Below are positions 50,071 through 62,387 of a stretch of 64,000 nt of DNA, one piece after another. This DNA comes from Leptobrachium leishanense (Eukaryota > Chordata > Amphibia > Anura > Megophryidae). The stretch covers positions 156,164,333 to 156,228,332 of the forward strand of contig CM019065.1 of the NCBI GenBank assembly GCA_009667805.1. The letters are read 5' to 3'. The notes beneath the pieces are model-generated. The model worked only from the letters and a program-made list of their open reading frames with translations. It searched no databases and was not told the origin of the DNA. The position numbers were made by a program, and so were the translations under genes. The first letter of the stretch is position 1. Each line of letters opens with the position of its first letter.

Positions 50071-52704
50071 GGGAAAATATGAAAGTCACCATAAGTATAG
50101 TCAATACTTGAACATAGAGTCAGTTTGGGTTACGCTAACATTTGGCAATCATACAGTAGCTCGTGTAGGTGTGATCTATAGACCCCCTGGACAAGCAGAA
50201 GAACTAGATAATCTGCTGGTTGAGGAAATAGCCAAAATGGCAATGAAGGGGGAAGTTATTATCATGGGGGACTTTAATCTTCCTGATGTGAACTGGAAAA
50301 CCAAAACAGCTGGGTGCACCAGGAGTACAAATATTCTAAACTCCCTACTGGGATTATCTCTAACACAAGTAGTTGAGGAGCCGACCCGTAAAGAGGCCAT
50401 ATTGGATTTAATACTCACAAATGGAGGTTTGGTATCGGACGTTGTTGTAGGTGAAAATTTGGGATCTAGTGATCACCAGTCAGTATGGTTTAATATAACA
50501 ACAGGGATGGAGCCGCACCACACAAGAACGAAAGTTTTAGACTTTAAAAAAAACAGATTTTTCTAAAATGAGATTTTGTGTGAAGGAGTCATTATCAGAC
50601 TGGAGGAGTTTAAAGGGAGTCCAGGAGAAATGGGATTATTTAAAGGAAGCATTATTGAAGGCCACAGGAAATTGCATTCGGCTTGTTAGCAAAAACAAAA
50701 AAGGGAAGAAACCACTGTGGTACTCTGCAGAAGTGGCCAAAATAGTGAAGAACAAAAAGACAGCATTCAATAATTATAAAACAACTCAGAGTGAAGAAGA
50801 TAGGCAAACCTATAAGATTAGGCAGAAAGAGGCAAAGCAATTTATAAGAGCTTCCAAAGCACATGCAGAAGAGAAAATAGCTCAGTCAGTAAAAAAGGGG
50901 GACAAAACATTTTTTAGATACATAAACGAGAAAAGAAAAGTAAAACAAGGATTAGTTAGATTAAAAACAAAGGAAGGAAGGTATGTAGAAGAGGATAAAA
51001 GTCTCGCCGACTGCCTCAATGAATATTTTTGTTCAGTCTTTGCAGAAGAAAAGGAAGGAAAGGGACCTCAGTTAGGAGAGAACACTAAAGAGACATTTAC
51101 ATATCAGTTTACAGAGGAGGAGGTTCTACAGCAGCTGTCTAAAGTAAAGACAAATAAGTCAATGGGGCCTGATGGGATCCACCCTAAATTATTAAAAGAG
51201 CTCAGTGATGTAATAGCAAAACCGTTAACAGATTTATTTAACCAATCCTTGTTAACGGGAGTCGTCCAGAAGACTGGAAATTAGCAAATGTTGTGCCCAT
51301 TTACAAGAAGGGTAGTAGGGAGGAATCGGGGAACTATAGGCCAGTTAGTCTTACGTCAGTAGTGGGGAAATTAATGGAAACCATGTTAAAGGAAAGGATT
51401 GTTGAACATCTAAAAACACATAGATTACAGGATCAGAAACAACATGGGTTTACCTCAGGGAGATCATGCCAAACTAATCTTATTGATTTTTTTGATTGGG
51501 TAACAAAAATAATAGACACAGGTGGTGCAGTAGACATTGCTTATTTAGATTTCAGTAAGGCTTTTGATACTGTTCCGCATAGAAGGCTTATCAATAAATT
51601 GCAATCTTTGAGTTTAGATTCCAATATTGTTGACTGGATTAGGCAGTGGCTGAGTGACAGACAACAGAGGGTTGTGGTAAATGGAGTTTATTCGGCACAA
51701 GGTCTTGTTACCAGTGGGGTACCTCAGGGGTCAGTACTTGGACCCATTCTCTTTAATATTTTTATTAGTGATATTGCAGAAGGTATTAATGGAAAAGTAT
51801 GTCTTTTTGCTGATGACACAAAGATTTGCAACAGGGTTGACGTTCCTGGAGGGATCAGCCAAATGACAAATGATTTAGGTAAACTAAAAAAATGGTCGGA
51901 GTTGTGGCAATTGAGTTTTAATGTGGATAAGTGCAAGATAATGCACCTGGGACGTAAAAACCCAAGGGCTGAATATAGAATATTTGATACAGTCCTAACC
52001 TCAACATCTGAGGAAAGGGATTTAGGGGTCATTATTTCAGAGGATCTAAGGGTAAGTAGTCAATGTAATAGAGCAGCAGGAAATGCTAGCAGAATGCTTG
52101 GTTGTGTAGGGAGAGGTATTAGCAGTAGGAAAAGGGAAGTGCTCATGCCACTGTACAGAGCACTGGTGAGACCTCACTTGGAGTACTGTGTGCAGTACTG
52201 GAGACCGTATCTCCAGAAGGATATAGACCTCTTAGAGAGAGTTCAGAGAAGGGCTACTAAAATGGTGTACGGGTTGAAGGAGAAAAGTTACCAGGAAAGG
52301 CTTAATGATCTTAACATGTACAGCTTGGAAAAAAGACGAGACAGAGGAGATATGATAGAAACATTTAAATACGTAAAGGGAATCCACAAGGTAGAGGAAG
52401 GGAGTATATTTAAAAGGAAACAAAATAGCAAAACAAGAGGACATAGTCTTAGATTAGAGGGGCAAAGGTTTAAAAGTAACATCAGGAAGCATTATTTTAC
52501 TGAGAGGGTGGTGGATACATGGAACAGTCTTCCAGTAGAAGTGGTAGAGGCCAAAACAGTAATTGAATTTAAGCAAGCATGGGATAGGCATAAGGCTATC
52601 CTAAACAAAAGATAAATCCAGGTAAAGTATCCATGTAATTGGGCAGACTAGATGGGCCGAAAGGTTCTTATCTGCCGACATTTTTCTATGTTTCTATGTT
52701 TCTA
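50071..52704 (+). mobile_element. CR1 LINE, 5'-truncated
   Basis: About 2.6 kb of a CR1-clade non-LTR retrotransposon. It starts inside the endonuclease domain and continues through the complete reverse transcriptase to a 3' UTR ending in TTCTATGT octamers at about 52685-52704. An octamer tail of this sort is typical of CR1. The exact 5' junction could not be set. Confidence 0.9.
50108..52615 (+). pseudogene. CR1 endonuclease/reverse transcriptase ORF with two frameshifts
   Basis: Protein that nicks target DNA and reverse-transcribes the LINE RNA in place. Three consecutive open segments (50108-50566, 50568-51284, 51293-52615) follow one another by homology. Segment 1 has endonuclease words GVIYRPPGQ, MGDFNLPDVNW, DLILTN and SSDHQSVWF. 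Segment 2 is the linker plus start of RT (NKSMGPDGIHPKLL). Segment 3 has RT motifs NYRPVSL, YLDFSKAFDTVPH, SGVPQGSVLGPILFN and LFADDTKI. Breaks: an extra A in the eight-A run at 50546-50553, and an apparent one-base change near 51258. The first part of the endonuclease is missing because of 5' truncation. Confidence 0.88.
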
Positions 52705-53595
52705 ATGTTAAAAGTGCCGCCTTGTGAGTAGGAACAGGGATTTTCCATCAATATAATCCATTAAAACTCAACATGTAGAGATAAACATGAATAAAAAAAA
52801 TTAAATATGAATAGGTATAAACAATCCATTCTTACTGTACATCGCTTTAACTTATATTACTTTCTTTTCTGGTACCAAATTGACTAAACTTTGTAATATT
52901 ATATTGTTTTCAGTTTAAATAATTAAGAAAAAATATATATTTCCTTTTCAGAACAGTAAAAGCTAACTTTGGGCACACCTAGAGATTTGGCCTACTGGAT
53001 CCAGTTTTGCTGAGCCTTATTTCCATCAGTGTCTGGATGTTAGGGCCACTTGCTCTCCGGTGCCAGATGCGTACGTCTCTCCATCCAACTGATTCTCTGT
53101 CCGGGCGGGATTGAGTGCAGGTGGTCCACCTCCCCACGTTCTCGCTTGCCTGCCACCAGCAGGACCTGTCTGTGCTTCCGTTTCATGTCCTTGGCAAGGT
53201 GACAGCCCTCAGGGAGGTTGAATACCTACTCTTTTAGCCCCTGGACAAAGGAGCCATGCAGAGTCTAAGGCTACAGGCCCTATGTAGACCTCAGTACAGT
53301 GACCAGGCACCCCCAATATGGCGACTGTAAGTGGTGTCCTACAGCACGAGGGAGGGGCCGCTAAAGGTCCAAGCAATATAAACCCAGCCAGTCCAGTTGC
53401 TCACTGCTCCAATACTGATGCAGCTCCCTAGCTGATGCAGCTCTCTGTTATCATTAAGCCCACCTCTACTGTGTATTGATCTAGTATTGTGACCCACGAA
53501 TTTACTTCCCTGCCGTCTAAATCAAGCATACACTACCCACTGACTGTGTCTCTGGTTCATCCTTCTGGTACCCTTCTTTGGCTCCCACTACAATC
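52705..53595. other. No recognisable gene or repeat
   Basis: About 53000-53480 is moderately GC-rich but no exon with splice sites and homology was found. Confidence 0.45.
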
Positions 53596-53603
53596 TGCTA
53601 TAG

Positions 53604-53785
53604 CAGTGTTTCCCAAGCCTCTCCTCGGGACCCTCAACCAGGCCAGATTTTGCAGATCACCTCGGGGAAAAGAAGACTGAATCCACCAATCACTGAGCAG
53701 CAAATCATATCACCTGTGCTGAGCTTCAGATATCTGTCAAACCTGGCGAGGCGGAGGGTCCTGAGGACAGGTTTGGGAAACACTG
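53604..53785. mobile_element. hAT-type MITE, 182 bp, with exact 8-bp TSD
   Basis: CAGTGTTTCCCAAGCCTC at the left, the complement GGTTTGGGAAACACTG at the right, exact duplication TGCTATAG at 53596-53603 and 53786-53793. Same family as 27648-28257. Its length matching the 182-bp palindromic MITEs is coincidental; the sequence is unrelated. Confidence 0.95.
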
Positions 53786-54469
53786 TGCTATAGTAATAGT
53801 TAATGGATTTCCCTCCCATGAACCAATAGGATACTTGACACTGGATGACTGGAGATTATATATCTTTATTACCAAAATTAGATTTTTCAAATAATGCATT
53901 CTGTAAAACAGTAAACAAAGCCGCACCCTGTACTAGCCACCATAGTTTATTGTTGTTGCAAAGATGATATGTTCGACAATCTTGATAGGGAAATTGAAAT
54001 AGCAGCAGGAGAAGATTCAGTGATGAAGTTTCTCCTACCACTATTTGAATTTTCCTTTTCGGAAAAGCCAAAGTTTATTGTCATTACGACAAGGGAAATA
54101 TACGGTAGTTAATGAATACCGCGGCTAATGTCTACCTGTGATGTGGAGTACCGGACAGGTCTCCTTAGATCTAAATGCTTATGCAGTCATTGTCAACAGC
54201 CCAGCAATAGCTGCAAAAACTGATAAGATTTATGTTATACCATGTTCTTAAACAAGCGTGAGATCAATCCAGGCCTGAGACATAGAAAGAGGTATAAGGC
54301 GAGATTGGATGAGCAGAAATAGTCTTCTCCAGAATCCGATTTAATCTTTTGTACAGTCAGAGCCACAGATCCGAAAGCCCCCCCTTTTTTTAAAAAATAT
54401 TTTTTCATAACCATCCAATGTTTGTTCGGATCATTAAACTAAAACTGACTTTTCACCTGCTCCCATACC

Positions 54470-54660
54470 ATATGCAGCTGCAAATTTTTAAATTAAACTA
54501 TGAAACCATGCATATATTTACATATATTATAGCATACCCTCTCCATTTAACATGCAAATGTACTCCAATGTTTCAGAACACCTTCTGTCGCTAATTAATT
54601 TGCTGAATTATAATTAGACTAATCCTGCATAATTAATAAGCGCAGGCTCCTTTTTTTTAA
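54470..54660. promoter_or_regulatory. Candidate enhancer with homeodomain/POU motif cluster
   Basis: Within 170 bp: E-box CAGCTG (54475-54480), octamer ATGCAAAT (54552-54559), CTAATTAATT (54591-54600), TAATTA (54611-54616), Otx/Pitx-type TAATCC (54620-54625), TAATTAAT (54630-54637). The stretch is free of recognisable transposon sequence. It is an inference from motif density in AT-rich DNA, and conservation was not tested. Confidence 0.3.
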
Positions 54661-55330
54661 TGTGTTGGAGGCTCTGTAAGACTCTGCGCAGCTTTCTATA
54701 AACTGCTAAATAAGTGTTAGAAAACGCAGTAAATAAACACGACGAGGAGGGGGGTGTTGAGGAAAGGGCTGGCACGTCAGTAACGGGGCGTGGGGGGGAT
54801 CGTTGCCAATGAAGGCACTTTATGTCTGCCCGCTAAGGTGCAACTGAGTGCGAATTTACAGAAGACACGGAGCAGTGACCACAGAAGGTTATAATGCGGC
54901 GTGTAGTATGGAGTTTGTAGGAAGTGGGTGGAAAGGATTAGCGAGCCGTATGTTACATTAGTACGTGTAATTCTATTAAAGTCGTAGGGTACATCAAAGC
55001 CTCAAATGAAAGCCTGGAGCTTGCAAGCTCTGTTGATGCCGACGAGAGTCAATTTCGTCCCAGGTGCCAGGAACAGCTGAGAGATCCAGTGAAACGATTA
55101 AGCTCCATTAGTGCTGAATCCGCTCAGTGATGGAAAAGGGGGCTCTCCAAGTATTTCGAGCCAAGGAACACTATAGGGAGGGGATGCTGGCAGAATACCT
55201 AACCGTTACTATGCATTCACAGCTAAAATGTTGCCCAGGCATGGAGAATAAAAGCATTGTAGCTCCTGTTCCGCTTCTTTATAAAGACGATCACTGGATG
55301 CAATGTCTACGTATTTGTATTTAGACAACA
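54661..55330. other. Low-repeat, CpG-containing stretch next to the motif cluster
   Basis: About 54730-55130 is more GC/CpG-rich than its surroundings (GGGGCGTGGGGGG, TAATGCGGCGTG) and shows no repeat. The open frame at 55127-55324 has no recognised domain. It could be regulatory or an unrecognised exon. Confidence 0.3.
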
Positions 55331-55619
55331 AAGTTCAACACACAATTTTATCTTCCCTACAGAACTTAATGCACTTAGACAGGCTTTAGGATATCAGTGA
55401 TTTTGCAACTGGATACTTTTGGCTAATGCCTGGTATCATCCACTTGTGTATGGAGGGAAATGAAGATGGAACATTCAATGTATTTGAAGTTGGTACTGGT
55501 GGCTTCATTACACAGGAAAGGGAAACTGGAATTTTGAATTTGTAATAAAAAAAGTTATACATAATGGCTACGGACTCCAATGTGTGAAATTTGGACATTT
55601 AGACATTGTAAGGTTATGT

Positions 55620-55700
55620 AATAATTATTTATCATTTATATAGCTCCTATAGTTTCTGCAGCGCTTTATAAGAGCCAAAGGGAACAAGACACACATAATC
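55620..55700 (+). mobile_element. LINE-tail-like fragment
   Basis: TTATCATTTATATAGC, CTGCAGCGCTTTATAAG resemble common frog LINE or SINE tails, partly like 60460-60505. Confidence 0.35.
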
Positions 55701-55830
55701 AAAGTCAAACATAACATGGAAACGAGTAATATAAAGTAGTTACAGGCTGATGGTATCAGAAAGATTAAGATTTTAAGGCATTTAGAGGTTGGTGCTGATG
55801 GACAGGCGATTAGAACATGTCAGACTGAAC

Positions 55831-55916
55831 CAGATGTTTCAGAACTACATGTTTCATCATGCTTAGTCACTCTTGAATGGCTGAGCATCATGGGACATGT
55901 AGTTCAGAAACATCTG
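55831..55916. repeat. 36-bp inverted repeat (GAACTACATG type)
   Basis: 55831-55866 pairs with 55881-55916 with a few mismatches (CAGATGTTTCAGAACTACAT against the complement of ATGTAGTTCAGAAACATCTG). Probably a fragment of a hAT-type MITE. Confidence 0.6.
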
Positions 55917-56161
55917 CATACCAAGTTTCGCTATCTCTGACCTAGAGCCTGACTTTCAAGTTAAGACGCTCACTATGCGTAAAATATGGTCAGTTAGAAG
56001 TTACACTGTTTAACCATGGAGGCAGTAAGGTTGCTGGCAATAAACAATCACCAGGTGCAAGAAGACCAGAATGTTTATTCTTATTTATTATTATTATTTG
56101 TAGTGAAAGAAAATAAATTTTGTAATATAGGCTACATAACGATATTTGGAGAGTGACACAA

Positions 56162-56771
56162 CAGGGGTTATTCAGAGAGAGCCGATCTGGCCCTGAAATG
56201 TCACCGAACAGGGAATTTCCCCGTACAGTGGCTTTTCAGAGCCATTTGGCTATTCAGAGAGCAGGCAGTTTGCCAAATTTTAGTGATCTGCCAGCAGGTA
56301 CAGTGCCTGTTCGAAGGCAGTGACATCCCCCATAGTGAAGTTATGGTTAATCTATTCAAAGAATATTTAATATTTAAATAGTTTTTTCTTTTTTCTGTAA
56401 CAGCCCTTTTTATTATCAGTCATTGGATCTATATGTGTAAATTCCAGACATTTTCGTTCAGTAGTTTTTTTGCAAACAGCTTTTACATTTTGACACTTTC
56501 AATCATATTGTTTTTGTTTTTTTTCCCGTTCGTCAGCTTGTCGGCTTTTTCCGGCAGCTGCTCTGCTCTGTGTTCGGCGGCTTGTCAGCTTTCTCCGACT
56601 TGTTCGGCATGCTTTTTGCGGCGGTTCCGGCGGGTTTTCCCTGCACGCTGGGGACACTGCGGTGAATGCAGAATTCACTGCAGAGTGGGGAACTTTGATT
56701 CTCCGAAGTGCAGGGAACGAGAGAGCACCGAAATGTCAGTGACATTTCGATGCTCTCTGAATAACCCCCAA
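56162..56771. mobile_element. MITE family A copy, shortened (about 0.6 kb)
   Basis: Starts CAGGGGTTATTCAGAGAGAG, ends CGATGCTCTCTGAATAACCCC. It contains the family's CGGTGAATGCAGAATTCACTG block. It lacks about 300 bp of the AT-rich centre compared with the 893-bp copy. Confidence 0.75.
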
Positions 56772-56774
56772 TGT

Positions 56775-57903
56775 CTATGAAAATAAAGGAGTTGGGAAGC
56801 TGTACATATCGCAGCAAGTGAACTACAACTAGTTCGGACAATGGAAATTCTTACATAATCTCACAGAAATCCCTTCTGTGATAGAAATTACACGTCAATT
56901 TAGCTGTCCATATGTAGGAAACAAATGAGCTTGTCACCATTCTTGCATAGGAATAAAAATGCATTATCGGGGTGGGAATGTCATTTTTACTTGTACAGTG
57001 GTGATTATTCACTAAACAGTGAATTGTTAAATTCATATAGACTACTAAAACAACCTCTGGATGCCATCAGCATATTCTGTAAGAAAAAAGTCAGGCTCAC
57101 CAAAATCTTTGTAATACCAGACAGGTGTACAAAGCATTTCATTGCCAACATGTCCCGTGTCGGCAGATAAAGTGTATGTGTCAATCACAGTACATACTAT
57201 GTCAATCACATACATACTCGGTATTTGGAGCCAAATATTCACATCACTAGAAGTTGCCAGAGTGATGCTTATCCGATATATGTTTGTAACTTAGAGGTCC
57301 AAGAGTTTTGATCCCCTTCTCAAGCCCCTGGGGTGTATGATACATTTTTAAGAATGATATCACCTCGCTGTGCAGCTGTTCTATATCCCTCCATATCATG
57401 TAGCTATTAATTACTGCCTGTTGTGGACACAGCTGCATCAGCATCACTGTATCACAAAGTGGGGTGTGTGCGTGCATATGTGTTTGCATACATATGTAAG
57501 TGTGTATACATCACTATGTGTATGTCTCCATAAGCTACAAAGGTCTACACCCTTAGAGAAAATAGAGCTTTTTTGGTGGAAAAGCCCATATTAAAGCAAA
57601 TCCTGTTGGACCCATTTTTTTAGATTTAATAAAAGAGTTTTATTACAATTCTTGCAAAAAATAATAATAAACCTATCAATACCTTTAGTTCCAAAGTATC
57701 CCATACTGGAAGAAGGACCTCATTTAGACTGTGCTTCTAAATTCATAGGTGAATGCACAGTAACAAATGAGCTGCACGCTGCTCAACTCCAAATCTAAAT
57801 GCATTATTAAAACGGTTTATAAAAGATCAGAAACCAGTAGGTCCCCTTTCTCTTTTTTGTGAGATCACACTCATGGCAAAGATACTCATTGTTTCTCTCC
57901 ATA
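56775..57903. other. No recognisable gene or repeat
   Basis: Nothing identified beyond a short TGTGTGCGTGCATATGTG run near 57464. Confidence 0.5.
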
Positions 57904-57910
57904 ATTTAAT

Positions 57911-58393
57911 CAGGGCTCAAAATTTCAACTCCCAAGCTACTAACCAGGCCATAAGAGTTACTCGCCACCAGTTGCTCCACCTAACCCCTACCCAGCCCTT
58001 AATTCTGCCCCTAAACACACACACCCTTCAATTATCTTATGAAATTACACTGTTAAAGGTTTTATTTAGAATAAAGTTACAAAAGAAACATTAATACCCA
58101 GATATCAGACCCCAGATACATGTATACCCAGTCATCAGAGCCCAGTGTGAGCACAGCGAAGAGGAAGGGAAGCTCCTTTCCACTCCGCTGCCAGTGACAG
58201 AGACGAGCTGGGTCTGGTTAGGCAGCTGATCCCTGCCACCGTGCAGCCTGGGAAAGGGGGGGCTGCACGATGGCACCGCCGGAATACGCAGCATAAAATA
58301 ATTTAGTGTGCTGCCTGCGTGTGCATTTCTACTCGCCCTCACTTAATTTCCACTCGCCAAATGCGAGTAGGCGACTGGAAATTTTGAGCCCTG
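57911..58393. mobile_element. hAT-like MITE, CAGGGCTCAAAATTTC ends
   Basis: Inverted ends CAGGGCTCAAAATTTCAACT and the complement at 58373-58393. Direct repeat ATTTAAT on both sides (57904-57910, 58394-58400), one base short of a clean 8-bp hAT duplication. The right subterminal region is built around ACTCGCC/GGCGAGT words. Confidence 0.8.
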
Positions 58394-58400
58394 ATTTAAT

Positions 58401-59872
58401 CATTTGTTTCATTCCCACAAGTTTGTTCAGGCAGATGTTGTGGCAGGGGTTTTCAGAGAGCAAAAAAATAACCCCAATGATAAATAATACTGTTTGTGCC
58501 TTTTTAAAATGTGGTGTTGAAAATAAGAAATTAGGGGACTGGGCACAATCCCACTGTGTACAGGCACACTTATTGACTAAACCGTGCAACGTTTTGGCTT
58601 ACTGGCAGCATTTCTCAAGCCTAAAAGTGACTTAATATATGTCGTGTCAACAGGAGTAAGCCCTCAAAGACTTCTAATCAAACATTTTCAAGCCATGACT
58701 CAGTAAATGTCAGTGAAAACCCAAAGTTTCTATAGCTGGAAGTGTTCCTATTTTGGAATTGGAGTGGGCATTATTGAGAAGGGGCATCATCATACTGACA
58801 GGTGACCCTCTCTATTGCAGCAGCTCTAAGGCCGTGGTTACACTAGCACACAGAGCATGGAGGGAACATCCGTGAGAACGAGCATTCTCTCCGCTCGGAT
58901 GCCTGTGTGGCCACTACACTGAGCGCACATTAGCCCCAGCCCTCAGCATATGGAGGCTTGCACTTTGTGGGCCGTCGAGCATTTGTCGTAGCTGTTTGAT
59001 GGGGAGGGTTTCAGCACGTGCGGTGTAACGTATGAAACTATTACGCATGTTACACCGTGTGGCCGTCCCTGTCGAGCCGTCAGAAATCTGTGATGTACGC
59101 AGGGAGGAGGGGTTACACGGTTGCTGGTTGTTCAATACAAATAACAATCGATTTCAATGATTTTTGAACCATAGAAGAATCAACTTCTTTTCAATGACCA
59201 GAAAAGTGTCTCAAACCGTACTAAGCAATATTCCTTCTTTCAGTGTGAAGATGGGCATAGCTTGGAACCTTGCAGTGAAGGGATGTAGATTGTAGAACTC
59301 TGGCTTCCCAGATGTTGCTGAACTACACCTCCCGAGTCCCATGACTGCCACTACTGCCGCCAACATCTTTAGGGACCAGAGTTTGAGATCCCTGCTGTAG
59401 ACTGTGATTCGTGTCTTAGGTGGACTATCAGGCACACAGTACTATAACATATAACTATATAATAACTATGCTATATTTGTTACATTTCTATAGCTCTCTG
59501 TTGTGCTATCAGTTTGGACACTTCCAAAGAGGAGCAGTCAGTGGCCAAGACTGGATGCACTGCCACCTATGTAATTCGACATATCAGAGAAACAATGAGG
59601 GTCATTTATAATGAGAAACCCATATCACAAAGTTCTAAAAGTGTTGGTCTCTATGGTAATTGCTCCCCTTATAAAACTTTGCTCCAGAGCGGCTATTTGT
59701 GTCTAAACCTTGTACCTGAGGTTTGAGGCAATAATCGAACATTACCTTGAAGTGCACAATAAGAGCAATATTACTTGACTTTTCTTTTAAATTATCGACT
59801 ACTTATATAATAACAGACTATTATTATTATTATTATACTGTGAAGATGACAAAGTGGAGGAATCAGAACATA
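58401..59872. other. No recognisable gene; possible repeat fragments
   Basis: About 58830-59115 is CpG-rich with GGTTACACTAGCACACAG, possibly a diverged MITE. About 59290-59345 has the CTGAACTACACCTCCCGAG word common inside hAT MITEs. (TTA)n at about 59820-59836. Confidence 0.35.
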
Positions 59873-59873
59873 C

Positions 59874-60788
59874 AGGGTAATTCAAAGAGAATCGAAAAGT
59901 CACCGCATGTTCGGTGACTTTTCGTTCTCTTCAATTCGGGGCGATTCGGCAATCCCATTCCGGCGACCCTGCGGTGTATTCAGCAAGCACCACAGGGCCG
60001 TCGAATTGCAGGGAAAGGCCACCGCAAACCCGACAAAAACTCACCACAAAAACCCAACGAATGCACGCCGAAACCCACAAAAACATCTAGATTAACCTGC
60101 CGAAAACACCGGAAAAACCCGAGCAGGAGCTGATCACACACAGCGCAGCCGCCGGAAAAAGGAAAAAGCCAACACCGCAGACGAATGGAGTGAATAAATT
60201 AGAAAAACAGTTTGCTTGAATGTTTGAAAAGTGAAACGCTGTTTGTAAATGAACTACTGAGCGAAAATGTCTGAAATTTACATATGAGGTCCAATGAATG
60301 ATAATAAAAAGGGCTGTTACAGAAAAAAAAGTACAGTTAAAAAAATGCTTAAAATATCCTAAAAAATCGATAAATAAAGAGACTCTTTACTGCAGAATAT
60401 TATAACCAACGGTTTATTAGATATTGAATTAAAACAGGAATATTTTTAACATTCAGCGCTGCGGAATATGCTGGCGCTTTATAAATAAAGAATAATAATA
60501 ATAATATGGGATTCGCCTGAATAAATCTGCCGCATGAAGCCACCGAATGGCAGGGAAATTCGTCAACTTTTCACTGCTGACTTTTACTCTCTGAATAGAC
60601 GAAGCATTGCTTCTCTATGGGGATTTCACTGCACTCGAACAGGCACCGTATGTGCAGGCAATTCGCCAGTATTTGGCGAATTGCCTGCTTTCTGAATAGC
60701 CGAATAGCCAGGAAAGGTAACCGTACACTGAATTTCAGCATTCGGTAACCTTTCTCCAGCCATTCAGATCTCTTTGGATAACCCTGAT
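59874..60788. mobile_element. MITE family A copy with ATA duplication and LINE-tail insertion
   Basis: Starts CAGGGTAATTCAAAGAGAAT and ends TCTTTGGATAACCCTG, ATA on both sides. Oriented opposite to the copy at 10019. A short AGCGCTGCGGAATATGCTGG plus (AAT)n insertion sits at about 60454-60506. Confidence 0.85.
60454..60506 (+). mobile_element. 53-bp LINE/SINE tail inside a MITE
   Basis: AGCGCTGCGGAATATGCTGG, GCGCTTTATAAATAAAG and (AATAAT)n, the familiar frog L2-like tail, interrupting the family A sequence at TTTTTAACATT/ATGGGATTCG. Confidence 0.7.
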
Positions 60789-60789
60789 A

Positions 60790-61340
60790 GTCCTAGAATT
60801 TACTTGTACTGTGTTTAATTATAACCCTCATAATATTGTACTCCATCTTCTTTTCATATTATTGTGCTCAATTTGTACATTATTTTTCCTGTGCATTTTA
60901 TTTCACACTATCCAATGTACATGTATATAGTACTTGGGCTAATTATCAATTTTATTCCATAAAATGTTTAATTCCGCCATCAAGTAATTTATATTTTTGA
61001 GTGCAAGCTCTTTTAAGCATTTGTTCTCCACGTTATCAGTCTCAATTATTTTAAGTATGCCATATACATATATTTTATCATTTACAGAGCTATTGGATTT
61101 GCCCATGGTTTCAATAAATTATATTAATATAATAATTTTACTTCACTATTTTTATTGTATTTGTAAATGAAGACTTTTGTTGTATACGAAGACTTGTGAT
61201 ACACGTACAGTTGCTTGTTTTCCCATACTACATGCCTGCAAGTGATGATTTAAATGCAGAAGTTAGAACGTTAATTATTTTTGCCCTGCCGTTGCTACAT
61301 TAGCCCTTAAATGGTCTAATATATTTAAAAAAAACATTCA
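60790..61340. other. No recognisable gene or repeat
   Basis: AT-rich, nothing identified. Confidence 0.5.
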
Positions 61341-61935
61341 TAATGAAACTAATCTATCATGATATTTCCATTTCAAATGTATGGTCTTCGAGCACTAATT
61401 GGAAGTATAGAGCTTTTTATCTACGTGAAATATTGACCCACCCAGGCTTCCTCAGTAAAGCCAAAATAGCGAAGATTGTGAGGTATAAATCACTAACTCG
61501 CCGCTTTGCGAACAAGGAAAAAAAACGAATCAAATTTGTCTACGGCCTAACTGCGCAGAGTCGTTGCTTCCAATTTAAAGGAACTCAATAGAGTCTGACG
61601 CCAGCGAACAGCACTTAATAAGCGGTGATGGATGGCGAAGCGAGATGTGCTTTCCTTGCTCGTGTTACCAGCCACGCTGTGCAGCCGGAGGGAATCTCAC
61701 TTTATGCCTCCCTAACTGACATCCGTGTCTCAAGGGGTGGCTGCCATCTTTAATTCATAGCAGCCCCCCCCCCCAGGCAACACAAACATACAACTTCCCA
61801 TCAATTTACAGCACAGATTTGCAGTTCTAAAAATCAATGAGCTGATTTTTAATTCCATTTTTTCCCCTCTTTCCTACCCTAAGCGTACAAGATCGTCCGA
61901 TAACGAAGTCGTGGCCCCATTTAACATTCAAGGTC
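61341..61935. other. Low-repeat stretch, possible conserved non-coding sequence
   Basis: No transposon signature and mixed base composition. Words such as GAGCACTAATTGG and CAGCACTTAATAAGCGG are homeobox-site-like. The open frame at 61343-61591 has no recognised domain. Offered only as a candidate. Confidence 0.25.
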
Positions 61936-62387
61936 CTAAACGGTCACGTTGAATGAACGTGAAATAGGAGGCTGAGTTTGGCCTCGCAAAGGAATAGGAC
62001 AAGAGTGTTTTAAGTCATCATGTTTACAAAGGGATAGGAAATAGGCCTCAAGGATTTACATGGTTCAGAACTTGAAAAACAGAGTTGAAATGTCACTTTC
62101 ATTTGTTTACAAAAATTGCAAATTTATCCCTTTATCCCTTCTAATCAGTTTCAATCCAACAGACCAATATTTTACCTAGATTTACGGAGGCGAATGTGTA
62201 TACTATGTACATCAAAGTAGTGGATGAAGTGAGTGTTAATGATTATGGAATTTGTGCTTTATACCATTTACTTGCCACTTATTTCAATGAACTGCACAAA
62301 TTGGTTGGGCTTTGACCTTACATACAGTAACATATCATGAATAGAATAGAATATAATTTACGTGTAATGTTACAAAAAACACTTGTA

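Noticed and set aside
59460..59740. Possible Penelope or DIRS coding remnant
   Set aside because: A few words looked like a GIY-YIG or RT remnant but no motif held up in any frame.
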